64,000 nucleotides of DNA from assembly GCA_963931865.1 (NCBI GenBank), contig OZ007513.1, positions 6,351,929 through 6,415,928 of the forward strand, written 5' to 3'. This document shows positions 43,190-55,290 of the stretch, piece after piece. The notes under the pieces are model-generated. The model had not been told where the DNA came from and searched no databases. It worked only from the letters and a program-made list of their open reading frames with translations. The position numbers and the translations under genes were made by a program. The DNA is from Axinella damicornis. Taxonomy: Eukaryota; Porifera; Demospongiae; Axinellida; Axinellidae. The first letter of the stretch is position 1. Each line of letters starts with the position of its first letter.

Positions 43190-43792
43190 GTGAGACCGCC
43201 ACCATTCCAGAGGTATGTGGCTTGCTGTGTAATAGCTAAGATCAGTAAGTTGAAGTACAAAGGTCACACATCACTAGTCTAGTCCCACCCACCCTATGAA
43301 CATCACACTTCCATCACACTTCCATCATGCAATCTTAATATTGATATCACCTAATATTGATTTTTTGCTATCATATTTATGTCAAAGGTCTACACAGGAA
43401 GTCGAAGGTCCACACAACAACCTAGGACTAATACCCTAGCAACTGCAGGACAGAAGAAGCCTAGTGGAACAACACCCACCACCACCAAGGGTGCAGCAGC
43501 TACAAGACAGCAGAAGCGGTGTAGAACAGAAACCGCCACTGAGACACCCACCAACGAGGGAGGGTACAGCAGCTACAGGACGGCGGAAACGGTGTAGAAC
43601 AGAAACCGCCTCTGAGCCACCCACCACCACCAAGTCTACAGCAACTACCACCACAAAGCAACGTGGGACAGCCACAGAGGCCAGAGACACTCCATCATTG
43701 GACAAGGTAAAATCTAGTCACCCTTCCATCGATGTATACAGATTGTATGTTTGTCCCTTACTTCTCAGAATCATGTTTTGAAAAATACTTGA

Positions 43793-44290
43793 TTGAAATT
43801 TCAGTGCGACTTCACTTCATGCATTGAAATTTAAATGTAACTTCCTTGGTGCATTGAAATTTCAATGCATTTCACTTCATGCATTGAAATTTCACGCATT
43901 GGAATTCAATGCTATCCAATGCTACATGTACTTCACTAATGCATTGAAATTTCAATGCTGCTTGACTTCATGCATTGAAATGTAACTTCACTTTGAACAT
44001 TGATATTTCAATTTTAATTAATTGACTTCATCCATTGAAATTTCAATGCTACTTGACTTCATCCATTGAAATTTCAATGCTGACTTTCGGGTATTGAAAT
44101 TTCAATGCGACTTCACTTCATGCATTGAAATTTAAATGTAACTTCCTTGGTGCATTGAAATTTCAATGCATTTCACTTCATGCATTGAAATTTCACGCAT
44201 TGGAATTCAATGCTATCCAATGCTACATGTACTTCACTCATGCATTGAAATTTCAATGCTACTTGACTTCATGCATTGAAATGTAACTTC
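43793..44290 (+). repeat. Minisatellite with core ATTGAAATTTCAAT, family 2, copy 2
   Basis: Matches 4928-5430, with the same higher-order duplication of about 300 bp. Confidence 0.88.
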
Positions 44291-45762
44291 ACTTTGCTGT
44301 GGCAATCCAGCGTGGAAACGCCGCGGCGGTCCTTGGTACCATGCCCGACTGAACAGTTTCTTTTGTATTATTATTATTATTTTTTTTTTTTGTATCATTT
44401 TTGTACAGTAGTGTGTTTATTTCTTTTATTTTAATCATTATATTATTTGGCATAATGTACTGTTCCTGTGTTGTATCTAGATAATTTAATGTAATATGTA
44501 GTATACTTTGAACATGGAGAAGCAGGCCACTAATTGGTCAAGTTGTCTCAGTGGAGGGGATGAATGCCACCATCCATTGGTGGATTGGGTCCTACTCCTC
44601 CACATTAAAGGCATGCAACAAGACTGGACAGAAGAAATTCCAATCTGTGACATTGTGCACAGCTTCCACTGGAAAATGAAGGAAGGGAAGCCTGCCAGGC
44701 TTCAACAGTCATTAAAGGAAGCTCTGAAATGTAGTTATGATAAATACAACTGCAATTTTAGATTTTTTGTTGTAATATGGTTGTACATTTTCTCTTTTTT
44801 GTTACCTTGTTTGTACCATTAATATTTCTTATGATCATTTGAAACCGTCAAATATCTTGTCCCAAGTTGCATAATAAATAGGTTAAATGAGTTATGCCCA
44901 ATTCTTCTTCCTAAATATTGATAGAAATTGTTATAAAAGTTGCTAAACACCCCCATTAGAAATTCCGCACTGAAATTGGAAACGGTTATCAGTCTGAACT
45001 TCCAAGACAGTCCGTTTCCAGAGGTAGCTGTGAAGACCGATCCAGTGGAGGCCGAAGAGTAGCAGCGGGTAACAGCGAGTACAAACGCAAGATCAACAGC
45101 AGCAGAACAAACGGGAGAGCGTGGAGCACTGGAGTGCACGACAGGGGATCCAGTCTTCACCCTTGCAGTCGCCCATGCTATCCCATTCTAGATCTACTGC
45201 TCTTGCCTTTTTTATACTTGTTCCTCTTCTGGCACAGTTTGTCTCCTTTCTCCTGCCTCCATCATCGCGCAGTTACTCCTCATCTTGTTTTTCTTCAGTC
45301 TCTCGCGACAATATGCATTTCTGGCTTCTTCGTTCCTTCCATCGGCACTGGCTTCTTTTCCATGACCTGGCTGTAGCTTGCACGTGGTTTATCGCCTTGC
45401 ACTCGAACCTTGAACTCGTGTTAGACGCGAGGGCGGAGCTTGTCACTCGCGAGTGAAAACTGCGGGCGGAGCGAGTACTCGCGTGTGCGCGCCTGCTAAC
45501 TCACGAGTCAAACGCTCGCGTGTGTTACCTTACATGTGATCTGTACTGTACGTAGGTCTTCGGTGAAGAAACTCCCATGAGTACCGATTTTGCCTATGTC
45601 ACGTGCACATACCGATGATTCCAAGCACTGTATCCTGACTTAACTCCCCCTCTACCCTCTACACCCCATACCCCCTTACCTCCCTCTACACCCCATACCC
45701 CCTTACCTCCACCCTCCCTCTACCTAAGTACTCCCACAACTATATAATCACATTCTGTGCAG

Positions 45763-45975
45763 ACAACAGACTCCTGGAGAACCTCCGGGAGTGCAACAAC
45801 CTCCTCGACCATGTAGGTACAGAAAGGACTCATCAAGTATCTGGAGACAAAGCGAGTGGCCATCCCTCAGTTCTTCTTCCTCTCGGATGATGATTTGCTG
45901 GAGATCCTCTCACAGACCAAGGATTCCACTGCTGTCCAGCCCCACCTCCGGAAGTGCTTCGAGAACATTGCAAGG
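45763..45975 (+). pseudogene. Dynein heavy chain (DNAH1-like) linker exon with 4-bp insertion, copy 2
   Basis: As 6903-7112, with the same extra four bases, but it keeps [12 protein letters not shown] and [11 protein letters not shown] as in the dynein family. The copy 1 changes therefore arose after duplication or haplotype divergence. Confidence 0.88.
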
Positions 45976-46372
45976 GTGAGTGGACCAGTCCGTGCACGTA
46001 CATTGTAAGTCGTTCATCCATGCACATACGTATTATAGCCTTTGATACAAACTTGCTTGTGGATGCTCTAACTCCATCTTCCCTCCTTCCTATCTCCTTC
46101 TCCCTTCACCCCTTCTCTCTTTGAACATCTCCTTTTAATGGACGTACAATACAACAGCAGGAGGCCTAGGTAGCCAGACCTGTCAATCATGCTGAGCTAT
46201 CACATGGCGCAAGATACACTCTGGTCCTAGGGGCAGATAAAGTATTGTAATACTACATGAAAAGATGTACACTGTATTCACTAGGTGGTAACGTTCCATG
46301 CTGTCCAAATTTTGTGTGATTCGAGAATAGTCACTCTGCATGTGATATTTAGAGAGTTGCATGTGACTCTAT

Positions 46373-46905
46373 GAGTAGTTCTGGCCAGAATTGGGATGAG
46401 GGCCATGAACCCCTGGAGGTTCAGGAACCTCGGCTTCCAACTTCATCACCTCCATGATGAAACCATTGGCTTCCCCTGCATCAACCAATTTGTCTGACTT
46501 GCGGGTTTGTGCCTGGATGTAGTTGGTTTCGTAGCACACACTCAGTTTTACCAGGGTGGCTGATTGGAGTGCCTGGCTCCATATGACGATGTCTGGACGT
46601 AGGTCAGTGGGGATAATGGCTGGGGGGAAATGCTGGGAGGTCAACGAGCATCTAGAAAGGCTTGGGGAGGTGGGCTCTCTCTAAGCCTGCAATGACTTCC
46701 AGAACAGCGTCATGTCTTGTGTTGAACCTCCTGAGTTCTATCGCAACTTGGCAGCGATTCAGAACGTGTGAGAGGGTTCACCACAGAGTTTGCATCGGCT
46801 TGATGGACCGTCTTTCCTCCTCCAAACAGCATTGTGAGGAAGCGTATCTTGGACAGCATTTAGGGCAAACTTGAGACATTCTGGTGGCAGTTTCTGCCCT
46901 GCTTC
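46373..46905 (-). pseudogene. Non-LTR retrotransposon ORF2 C-terminal fragment, copy 2
   Basis: Same degenerate LINE tail as 7504-8045, with an extra small deletion (a nine-base loss) in the ARKSDK region. Confidence 0.75.
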
Positions 46906-47092
46906 GGACCATAGGGCAACTGCATCCTCTTCCACATCCTTCCCTCCCTGCATGCCCCTCCTCCCTCCCTCCCTCCCACTCTCCCACTGTCCCTCCCTCC
47001 ACCACTGCCTCCATTCCTTCCTTCTTCCTCTTTCCCTCCCCCTCGTTGTCATCCCTTCCTTTCTTCTTCCCCTTCTCTCTGTGATTCTGCAG

Positions 47093-47271
47093 CTAAAGTT
47101 TGAGGATGACCTTGCCATCACAAGTATGTTCTCTGGTGACGGTGAGAATGTTCCATTTTGCTAGACTCTTTGCCCATGGGGCAACGTAGAAGATGGCTAC
47201 TTGAAGTGGAGAGGGTGATGAGGGTGTCCCTCTAGTCCATCATCATGGACTCCCTGCAGGATTACGTAGAG
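47093..47271 (+). pseudogene. Dynein heavy chain (DNAH1-like) linker exon with two stops and a frameshift, copy 2
   Basis: Same three lesions as 8311-8489: TAG after VPFC, a missing base in the VED-W codon pair, TAG after RVSL. No difference in this exon between copies was noticed. Confidence 0.88.
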
Positions 47272-47475
47272 GTTAGAAACACAAAGGGGCTTGTAGAGAT
47301 GGCCGTTAAAGATTGATCATCCATCAGTCAGTCTGTCTGTCTAGCCATCCATCCTTCTCACTCCTTGACAGGAATTGGACCCTCTAGTTACGGAGTTTGT
47401 ATTAATTTTGCTCAATTGAAAGGGAATAGTTTGTTGGTGCAAATTTCACCAACATCTACGTTCAGAATATTTACC

Positions 47476-47482
47476 AAGCACA

Positions 47483-47568
<86 letters not shown>

Positions 47569-47569
47569 T

Positions 47570-47608
<39 letters not shown>

Positions 47609-47616
47609 TGCACACA

Positions 47617-47650
<34 letters not shown>
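47476..47650 (+). repeat. (CA)n microsatellite at dynein acceptor, copy 2
   Basis: About 175 bp against 93 bp in copy 1, with CGCACACATG interruptions duplicated at 47561 and 47601. Confidence 0.95.
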
Positions 47651-47651
47651 G

Positions 47652-47784
47652 ACCCCCCACACTGAGTGGGTACTGAAGTGGCCTGGCCAGGTGGTGATAA
47701 CCGGCTGTCAGACGTACTGGACCAGTGAGGTCTCCCAGGCTCTGGAGGAGGTTACGCTCTCTGACTTCTTCCAAAGATGCTTGG
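47652..47784 (+). pseudogene. Dynein heavy chain (DNAH1-like) linker exon, open, copy 2
   Basis: As 8790-8922; V for G at EEVTLSDFF. Followed after 216 bp by the second CA run and the LysM array. Confidence 0.88.
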
Positions 47785-47998
47785 GTGGGTGTGTGTCTGT
47801 CTCTTGTGCTTTATATGCGCCAGTTCAAGAGGCTTAGTACTCTACTTAGGATAACTTTTAGAGTGACGTACATGTATAATTATATTCAACTTAACTTGTC
47901 CATTCTGCCTTTCCTCTTCCCCTTCCGCTCCTCCTCCCCTGGCATCCCCCCTCCCTCTCCCTCTTCCCTCCCTCCTCCCTCTCCCCCTCCTATCTCCC

Positions 47999-48000
<2 letters not shown>

Positions 48001-48032
<32 letters not shown>
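48001..48032 (+). repeat. (CA)n microsatellite at the dynein/array junction, copy 2
   Basis: Shorter than its counterpart at 9139-9192. Array sequence starts directly after it. Confidence 0.85.
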
Positions 48033-48036
<4 letters not shown>

Positions 48037-49403
48037 TGTACTTGCACAGTTGCCTCAACCACCCATGGATGATCTGTATGACATAGGAGACTCTATATGC
48101 CATGTGAGCCAGTATTTATAGCTATTGTAGAAGAGTCCAAAGTGCGTACGCACAGTGTGATCTACTACTGCTGTTCTGATGAGAGGGCACTTGGCAACTT
48201 GCTAATCTAGTCTATAAATCAGTGATGTTCAGCCAAGCAGTTCAAGACCTCCGCTTAGCACTAGCCTCGGTTCCAGGCCTCACCCAGTTTTTTGTCACTT
48301 GCAGTATGGAGGTGGAGTCCGTTTATGGTGCTTTGCATAGCTCAGTGATTCTGTGAGGAACTTCGCATCAGTGGAATCTCAGAAATGCACAAGAGCATAA
48401 TCTCGCGTGTGCAGGATATGATTAACAAATGGCAAAGGGCAAAGAAGACGTTTTGTGTATTGTTCAACACTTTTAACCTTGGTGTGTATTTCAGTCACCC
48501 TGCTACCTAGAAACACATGGTAATTAAGTTACCTACAGTAGTAATATCCTTACATGACTGACTTGAGATTATGTTTGTACCAGGTTCTCCCCATGTTTCC
48601 ATACTGCAAACAACAGCAGGGGTCTGGGAACCATGCTACCCCTCCACCTCTTGTCTAGGGGTATACTGTAGTCCTGATTGGTCACAACTTGAACACGTTC
48701 CCGGCTCCTCTCAAGCTTTTCCTCAGGTTGCTTGTCCAAGATCCACTCAAGTGCATGCACATAAGTATGGCCAATGGAAACGGCCTTTGCACTTGGGAAT
48801 TGCATTCATCAGAACAATTGTGTCTTATGTTTATGGGCAAGACGCCTACGGCATGTAAACGGCGAAGGCACGCACCACACACTATCTCATCAGTGTGCAT
48901 GCATCGAAACTTGCTTGGACAAGCAACCTGAAATCTTCAGTATTCTCATTTTACAGTACAATTGCGACATAAAGGTTGGGGAGGAGCCTGGCAATGAGAC
49001 TAGTAGACAACCCAGGTCCCTGGTGGATGCTGTGTTGGGTGGATGCCATATTGGTGCACTGGGGAGGAGCCTGGCAATGAGACAACCCAGGTCCCTGGTG
49101 GATGCTGTGTTGTGTCATCCTCATCCTCTATATAGCAGTTTGAGCTTAATGCAGCTTGGGAGGAAGGGGAGGAGCATCATCCGCTCTCAAACAAGAGGGC
49201 TTACCTAGACCATCTGAACTCATGGGTTGTTGGCGGCATTGTAGGACTTGATCTCCCTGTCCAAGATGCCCAGCTGTTTGAATTATAACCTCACTTGTGC
49301 CAGTGATGTCTGGAACCACGTGTGTGCATCGGAAGACTCTGCATATACCGCAATTCCTTCTTTCTACCATATCTCTATTATCTATATGTGTATGTGTGTA
49401 CAG

Positions 49404-49474
49404 GTGGTCCTGGGGAGCACCCATTACAGTTCACAGTCAGCTTCAAGCAGCCGGATGATACTATTCCTTATGTG
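49404..49474 (+). CDS. OXR1/NCOA7-like exon e, unit 5
   Basis: 71 nt, acceptor TGTACAG, donor GTG|GTAAGT. Reads GPGEHPLQFTVSFKQPDDTI, PYV. In phase with exon c at 51118; the c-d-encoded LysM of this unit is open, but exon d has a 1-base loss near its end. Confidence 0.75.
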
Positions 49475-49967
49475 GTAAGTAGCATTTGTAGTTTCATAGG
49501 GTGCCCGAGAGTCTCCCACCCCATCCCACCCAACCTCAACCCATGTATCCCCTAGTCTACCTCACCCCATCCTAGTACCCCACCTCACCCACCCGGCCCA
49601 CTGCACTGCACCCCACCCCACCCCAGCCACATGCCTTACCCTACCTCACCCCATCCCACCTTATCCCCACCTTATCCCCACCTCACCCTACCCCACTCAC
49701 CCCATCCCACCCCACTTCATCCCACCTCACTCTACCTAACCCCATCCAACCCTACTTCACCCCGCCCCCCTCCACCTTACCCTATCTCCCCTACCTCACT
49801 CACCCTACCACACCCTACCTCACCCACCTGTCCAATGTTTTCAAGCATTCTTGGAGTTTATGAAGTTCGGAGGTTGTAGTGAAGTGCAACGGTTGCACGT
49901 CACTAGTCTAGTCCTGCCCCCCGAACATACCACTTCCATTATGCACTGACACACATTAAAATCTTAA

Positions 49968-50472
49968 CTCTTTAGGGCCCATAGCGGATATATCCGCCAA
50001 AAGTCACGCGTATTACAGAACCAAGTACTATGGATTCTCACTTTCTAGCGATGGACGGGCTTGGACCAGCACTACTCCTGGAGACTTGTTGGTAATCCCC
50101 TCTGTATAACAACAGAATCAAGGGCGCCAAGTGTCTTAGCTGGCAGCTGTTATAGGCAGAAACAAGTCCGCCATTGTAAGTCGATCGAACGGTAAAGCTA
50201 AAAAGCCTTATCTCGCCGTCGGTATACGCTTACTTGCAATAACGCTCCTGTTTCGACTTACGGTTGGTCTCCCCTCTCCAGCAATAAAGTAAGTAGCGAT
50301 GGTCCTCCTCGTATGGCAAGACAACAGTCAAGTTTTAGCAGCTGGTCGAACGGCGCGATAACTAGACAGCTAGCTCAGTTATCGGCTCCGCCCAGTGCCT
50401 CCGCCCCTTCCTGCCTTGGTGAACGCCAATGCCAATTTATGCTGTGGGGGGAGAAATTTGGGCCCTAAAGAG
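49968..50472. mobile_element. 505-bp TTAA-flanked MITE (piggyBac-like)
   Basis: Ends CTCTTTAGGGCCCA and inverse TGGGCCCTAAAGAG, flanked by TTAA on both sides (49964-49967, 50473-50476). Other units have a single TTAA at this point (for example CTTAATGTATC at 20407). TTAA duplication is the hallmark of piggyBac; the CYCTTTARGG-type ends also fit. No transposase inside. Confidence 0.87.
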
Positions 50473-50486
50473 TTAATGTATCAACA

Positions 50487-50990
50487 GGCAACTGCACTCC
50501 TGGTAGCCATTCTAACCCCGGTTGCAACTCGCCATAGCGAAAGCTAAGTATTGCAATTTGTTCCAATTAACACACATGCCACGTGGCAACCATTCGCTAG
50601 CAATGGCGGCCAAACGGAAGACAAGAAATCATTACAGTGCTCACAACTTCACCAGCACCTTGAGTTTTGGTATGCAAGCGTCATGAAGTGAAGGAGAGCG
50701 ATCACGCATGTGGTAGTCAGAATCTTTGTTGGTCTTTTGTGAGAGCTATATTGGCAACGAAAGTAAGTGAGTGCTCGAGCAATGGCGGCCGACGGTATGA
50801 CAAAAGCGCTGGTATCTCCAGCACCAAGGTGAGTTTCAGCACATAAATTGTATGCTTGGGTCACTGCATGATAGTGATCACGACGGTGTGGGCAGATTCT
50901 TTGTAGGCCATTCCTAAGGTACTCAAAGGTTACATTATTTACGTTACATTACATTGCATTACGCAGAACAATTTTCCCCTAACCAGGAGG
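50487..50990 (+). mobile_element. ACTCCTGGTAG-family element, unit 5
   Basis: Same site as in units 2, 3, 4 and 6; the right end is of the CTAACCAGGAGGTTATTG type shared with units 1 and 4. Confidence 0.76.
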
Positions 50991-51117
50991 TTATTGATGT
51001 CACAACTATCATGGCCTCCCTATATAATTTGTTCAGCATAATGTTATTAGTGTGGCTGCAATAACCACTAGACATTCAAGGATGCAGATAGGTGACCTCT
51101 GATCTCTGATCTTACAG

Positions 51118-51234
51118 GTCATGGAGTGTGACACGCTGAACAGCATTGCCCTCAAGTTTGACACCACTCCCAGTGAGATAGCTGGCCTCAACAAAAAGCC
51201 ATCTGGGCTCTCCTTCTCTCTCCTCACAGGAGTG
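51118..51234 (+). CDS. OXR1/NCOA7-like LysM exon c, unit 5
   Basis: 117 nt, phase 0/0. Same protein as unit 1 except that the end is LLTGV. Its surroundings match unit 1 (segmental duplicate). Confidence 0.85.
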
Positions 51235-51970
51235 GTGAGTTGCGTTTGGCGGCAGCTGCTCAGGCCAGCTGACTGTTCATATGTAAACCAAGCTGGCTTG
51301 GGGTGTTTACAGACACTGGGACAACTCCAAGTGAATGCTTGCAATTGGGACATCCCTTATTTGTAAGACTGTAGCCACATTCCCAGGCCTATCCTGTTGT
51401 CTGTTTTCTGATTTTTGGTGTGCGTTAACAGTAATGCACACAGAAGCAGAAGTGTGGTGAAAAACGTGGAAGGCCTGGTGTTACGTATTCTTCACGTGAA
51501 TGTTGTCAGGTGGACATGGAGGGGGAAGGGGGCAAATAAGTATAACCACTGGGCAAACTAAGTTGTGTAGAGCATCTGGAGTGAAACTGAGCCAGAAATG
51601 ATCCCCCTCCTTATGTCCGCCTGACATGCACAGGCCTAGCATCACTCACGTGATGAATGATATCAGGCCTTCCCCACTCTTCTGCTTTTCAATGTGTTAT
51701 TGTCAATGCAAACCGAAGAACAGAAAACGGGGTAGGTCTGGGAAGGAGGCTGGTAAGACTGCGGGACAGGCATGTGCCCATCAGAATAAAGTTTGGACCA
51801 TGTGGGTAATGAAATATGGAAGAGATTCAGGTGTAACTGATGTGTGAGGTTACTAGTCTCTTGCACACGGTAGAGAGTCTTGTTCCAGCACCCACCCCAA
51901 CTGTGGTATGGGATAAGTGTGTGTGAACCAAGTGTTTACATCCAAGCTTGAATAGTTCATGTAATGCCAT

Positions 51971-53067
51971 CACAGAGTCGGTAGACTCTAATGTAGGGAT
52001 ACGACGTACACGCAATATATGCTAATACAAAAGAATCTCTCCAAATCTCAGAAACGGTACACTTATAAGCCTTTATAACCACATACTGTTCATCTTCGAG
52101 TGTTTTCATGACCAACAAGACTCCTCGCGTCGCGAAAAACCGTCGCGAAAGTACCACACCAGGTACTCGCAAAACGGGCAAATTGTTTTTCTTTCTTCTT
52201 CTTTCTTCTTTCTTCTTCTTCAGACGGGCTAGCTCAACGTCGCCTCAATCTCTCATGATGGTTATCGCACGAAACAGCAGCATTTTACACCGAGCAGTGC
52301 ACCAGCCCATCGCTTTTTCGCTACCTCCAAGTCTTCACCAGGCTGCTGCAGCTGCCCACTCAACAACTATGGCTTCTTTTGTCACGCCATTTTCTCGTTT
52401 GTACGCATGCGCACTTTAACGAGCACTTAGCAACGATGCGTAATTATTACTCAAGATCGCTGAATTAGAAGTGCCTTGCGCCGTTGTGTTGTCGATCGAA
52501 AGAGGTACTTCTAAATCCTCTATGCGTATAATTTATGTATACTACTGTGTTCTGTGAGAAGGGTGAATGCCTATCTAAAGACTCAACAATAGTTAAAAGT
52601 CGCTACCACTTGATATTATGGCTTAGCATCCATCCAGAAAGGGTTGACTTGAGCCGGATGCTTGGGTCTGACTCTTCCGCTGGCAGTCAGAGTCAATATT
52701 CCAACGCAAGGGCACCTACTGCCTGTGAGGACACTGAATTCTGCTCTGGGATGGCAATTTTCATGCACCTGCTGCTAAAAAAATGAACGTAAACAAGTAA
52801 TAAAAAACATTTCAAAATGTAACAGGATGTAGGGATACCAGAACGGCAAAAAGTAAGGAAACAAGGTAGGGATGATCGCACAAAACAGTGAAGTATACAA
52901 TCCCCCTACATATCTTTTTTCATTATACACGTATTATGGAAAAGATCTCTGTAGGGGGGTTGTATACTTCACTGTTTTGTGCGATCATCCCTACCTTGTT
53001 TCCTTACTTTTTGCCGTTCTGGTATCCCTACATCCTGTTACATTTTGAAATGTTCTTTATTACTTGT
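51971..53067. mobile_element. 1.1-kb insertion with terminal hairpin, unit 5
   Basis: Counterpart of 10455-11552; hairpin arms at about 52798-52906 and 52954-53066. Limited to units 1 and 5. Confidence 0.7.
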
Positions 53068-53551
53068 ATAAATAAGCATTAGATGTGACGTACATGTAAA
53101 TGTTAGTGCTGCGGTTCGCGCATACTTGCCTACCCCAGTGAGGATGGGTGTCAGAACAAGTCGTATCAGGCTACCAGACTCCCTGCCGTGTGTGAGAATC
53201 TTGTACCGAGACTACGATGTAACAGCTTCATTATAGGAAAAATGTATCTTCTGACCTTGTATAGTAGGAAAGGACCAACTCCCTGAGCATTATCTACTTC
53301 CTTGTTGCTTGCTAGTGATGAACTATTTGCTGAACTGCATGAACAAGGCAGCTCTGACATACATTACAAGAACACACCATGTGATGTGTTGATTTTGTTC
53401 TCAGCTAATGAACATGTGACGGTTATATTAGCTGTCCATAATGCGTGTGCTATTCATTGGAGGAGAAGGAGTGCTTTTGCGTCAGTGTGTTAGGATGATT
53501 GCATTGGCTGAGTCCAGTTTGATCTTTCTTGGATATTCTAAAGTAAGGTTG

Positions 53552-53758
53552 TAGGGGAGGAGGAGGGAACGGGGAGGGGAGGGAAGGGGAGGGAACGGGG
53601 AGAGGAGGGAAGGGGAGGGAAGGGAAGGGAGGGGGAGGAGAGGGATGCAAAGGGAAGGGAAGGAAAGAGAAGGGGAGGAGAGAGGAGGATGAGGGATGGG
53701 AAAGGAGGGAAGGAGGTGGAAGAGAAGGAGGGGGAAGGGAAGGAGGGGGGGAGAGGCG
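53552..53758 (+). repeat. Purine-rich tract upstream of exon d, unit 5
   Basis: GGGA/GGAA repeat with rearranged units relative to unit 1. Confidence 0.9.
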
Positions 53759-53891
53759 GAAGAGTTAAATCCCTAACCTATGATTCAATCAACAGGACTG
53801 CAGTTGAGCTGATCATCTCACTCCCTACATTGTAGCTGTTAGTCAACTGATACTTCCGTCAACTCCCTTGTGATCCACTGGCTCCTCTCAG

Positions 53892-54028
53892 GTGCTGTAC
53901 GTTCCTGATGCAGATTCTGAACTCCCAGTCACAGAGTCCCCCAAGTCTGCTCCTCCCTGCATGGAGAGTGGCAGCTTTACGGAAAGCGTGGAGACCATTC
54001 GTAGCTCCTCTGCAGCCACGTCAGCCAG
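53892..54028 (+). pseudogene. OXR1/NCOA7-like exon d, unit 5, 1-base deletion
   Basis: 137 nt instead of 138: the T of TCTGTCAGCC is missing, as in unit 1, but without the compensating A. The frame is lost over the last seven codons and the exon would end out of phase. The LYVPDADSE part is unaffected. Confidence 0.78.
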
Positions 54029-54465
54029 GTGAGATGTGGGAGGAAAGGGAGGGGAGGGATAAGGGGTGAGGAGGTAGTAGTAGGAGTTTTGCCATTATGT
54101 CAGTTTGCCACTAGTCTACTAAGAAGAGAAGGTAAGTTTGAGCTCACACAGAGTTTCAGCATCCTGAAGTTGAGCTGTGGTTGCAGTACCAAGTTGCTAT
54201 AGTGACCACATGCTCACAGCACTCAGGAAAGGTGTACAAGTCAATGATTCTGACCATGGTCGTTATCTTGTCCTGACTCAGACTTATGAGACATGATGGT
54301 TGCAGAGTTTGAGCATTGGAACATTCCAATATAGCCACCAGTACTTTCTGGGTGAATTAAATAGGCAGTGTGTAACCCCACGTACGTACGCGTTTATTGG
54401 AGCTAGCTGTATGTACTATGATCTACTAGTATGCCATTGCATAATGCAGGGTTTCTTTTTTGGGA

Positions 54466-54466
<1 letters not shown>

Positions 54467-54501
<35 letters not shown>
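54467..54501 (+). repeat. Poly-G tract, unit 5
   Basis: About 34 G after GGGAGA; unit 1 has nine at this place. Confidence 0.95.
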
Positions 54502-54502
<1 letters not shown>

Positions 54503-55071
54503 GGCATGAAAATGGTCTGTGTGCTCCATGTCATTCAAGCACTGTTATGTTTGCTGAGGGAGTAGTACTTGCTAGAATACTGTGTTTTACTGTGTGTGGG
54601 AGTTCAGATCGTGACCCTAGGATGTCGGCCTACCTTGGGAAATGGTCCACTCAAAGTTAAATGCAGAACACGGAAACATAGCTAGCTGAGAGTCTTGAGA
54701 GACCACATGGACAATGCAGCCTCTGCATGGATTTGTCCCCGGACTGAATGTGAAACTTTGCAGTCTGCAGTTGGTGGTCTCGGACAATACCACCTGCTAG
54801 TGTAATTGCATATGGCAAAGTACCAAGCAGCAGAAGACCTCTTTAGAATATCAGCCTAGAATAATTCTCTGACGTGATGTGTCTCAGCACGACTTGGTAT
54901 CAGCTCAGAACAACGCACAGGCCATGGCAGCTGGTTAACCCTTTATGACAGCAAAGCCTGTTATGAGACTTTCAGCTTCATACCCATTAACCTTGGTAGT
55001 GTGTGAGCACAAAGAGTGGGACAGGGGGAGGTAGGAAAGTTTACCCCAATGGTGAAAGCAGCATTGCCATG
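54502..55071 (+). other. Inter-unit intron, no gene seen
   Basis: Matches 12951-13518. The SINE interrupts it at 55072. Confidence 0.5.
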
Positions 55072-55290
55072 TTTTTTTTTTTTTTTTTTCTTTTTTTTTT
55101 CTTTAGGAACATTTCCCCAGATGGGCAGGATTGGCAGAAAGCAATTTTAATGCTTATTTGAAGCCTCTCCTGGGAAGGGAAACCAGAAAGCCTGGAGAAA
55201 AACCCTTCCTAGGCGCAACTGGTGGGACTCGAACCTGTGGCCTCTCACACCACAGTCAAGTGCTTTAACCACTAGGCCACACAGTCACCC
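55072..55290 (-). mobile_element. tRNA-derived SINE (minus orientation)
   Basis: On the minus strand the head carries an RNA polymerase III A box TGGCCTAGTGG (55279-55269) and B box GGTTCGAGTCC (55235-55225), followed by an unrelated body and a poly-A tail (poly-T at 55072-55101). Units 1 and 3 read straight through the site (GGCCATGTCTGAGAAT). The head resembles a tRNA gene but is embedded in a SINE, so it is not called as a tRNA. Confidence 0.87.

Larger units (their letters stand above)
38977..45548. mobile_element. 6.6-kb DNA transposon-like element with TIRs and TA target duplication, copy 2
   Basis: Same ends and TA flanks as 369-6688. Larger because of two nested insertions, and it lacks the two insertions of copy 1. 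The minus-strand frame at 41358-41762 is intact here for 134 residues. Confidence 0.75.
48300..50969 (+). other. Array segment present only in copy 2 (segment b, VNTR, exon e, insertions)
   Basis: Contains minus-strand frame b (48569-48805), a two-unit VNTR (48980-49110), exon e of unit 5, a C-rich tract (49510-49825), a TTAA-flanked element and an ACTCCTGGTAG element (50487-50990). Copy 1 joins the outer flanks directly at about 9459/9460. Confidence 0.85.

Noticed and set aside
55215..55290. Intact tRNA gene on the minus strand
   Set aside because: A and B boxes are present but the sequence continues into a SINE body with poly-A tail, and the site is empty in other units.
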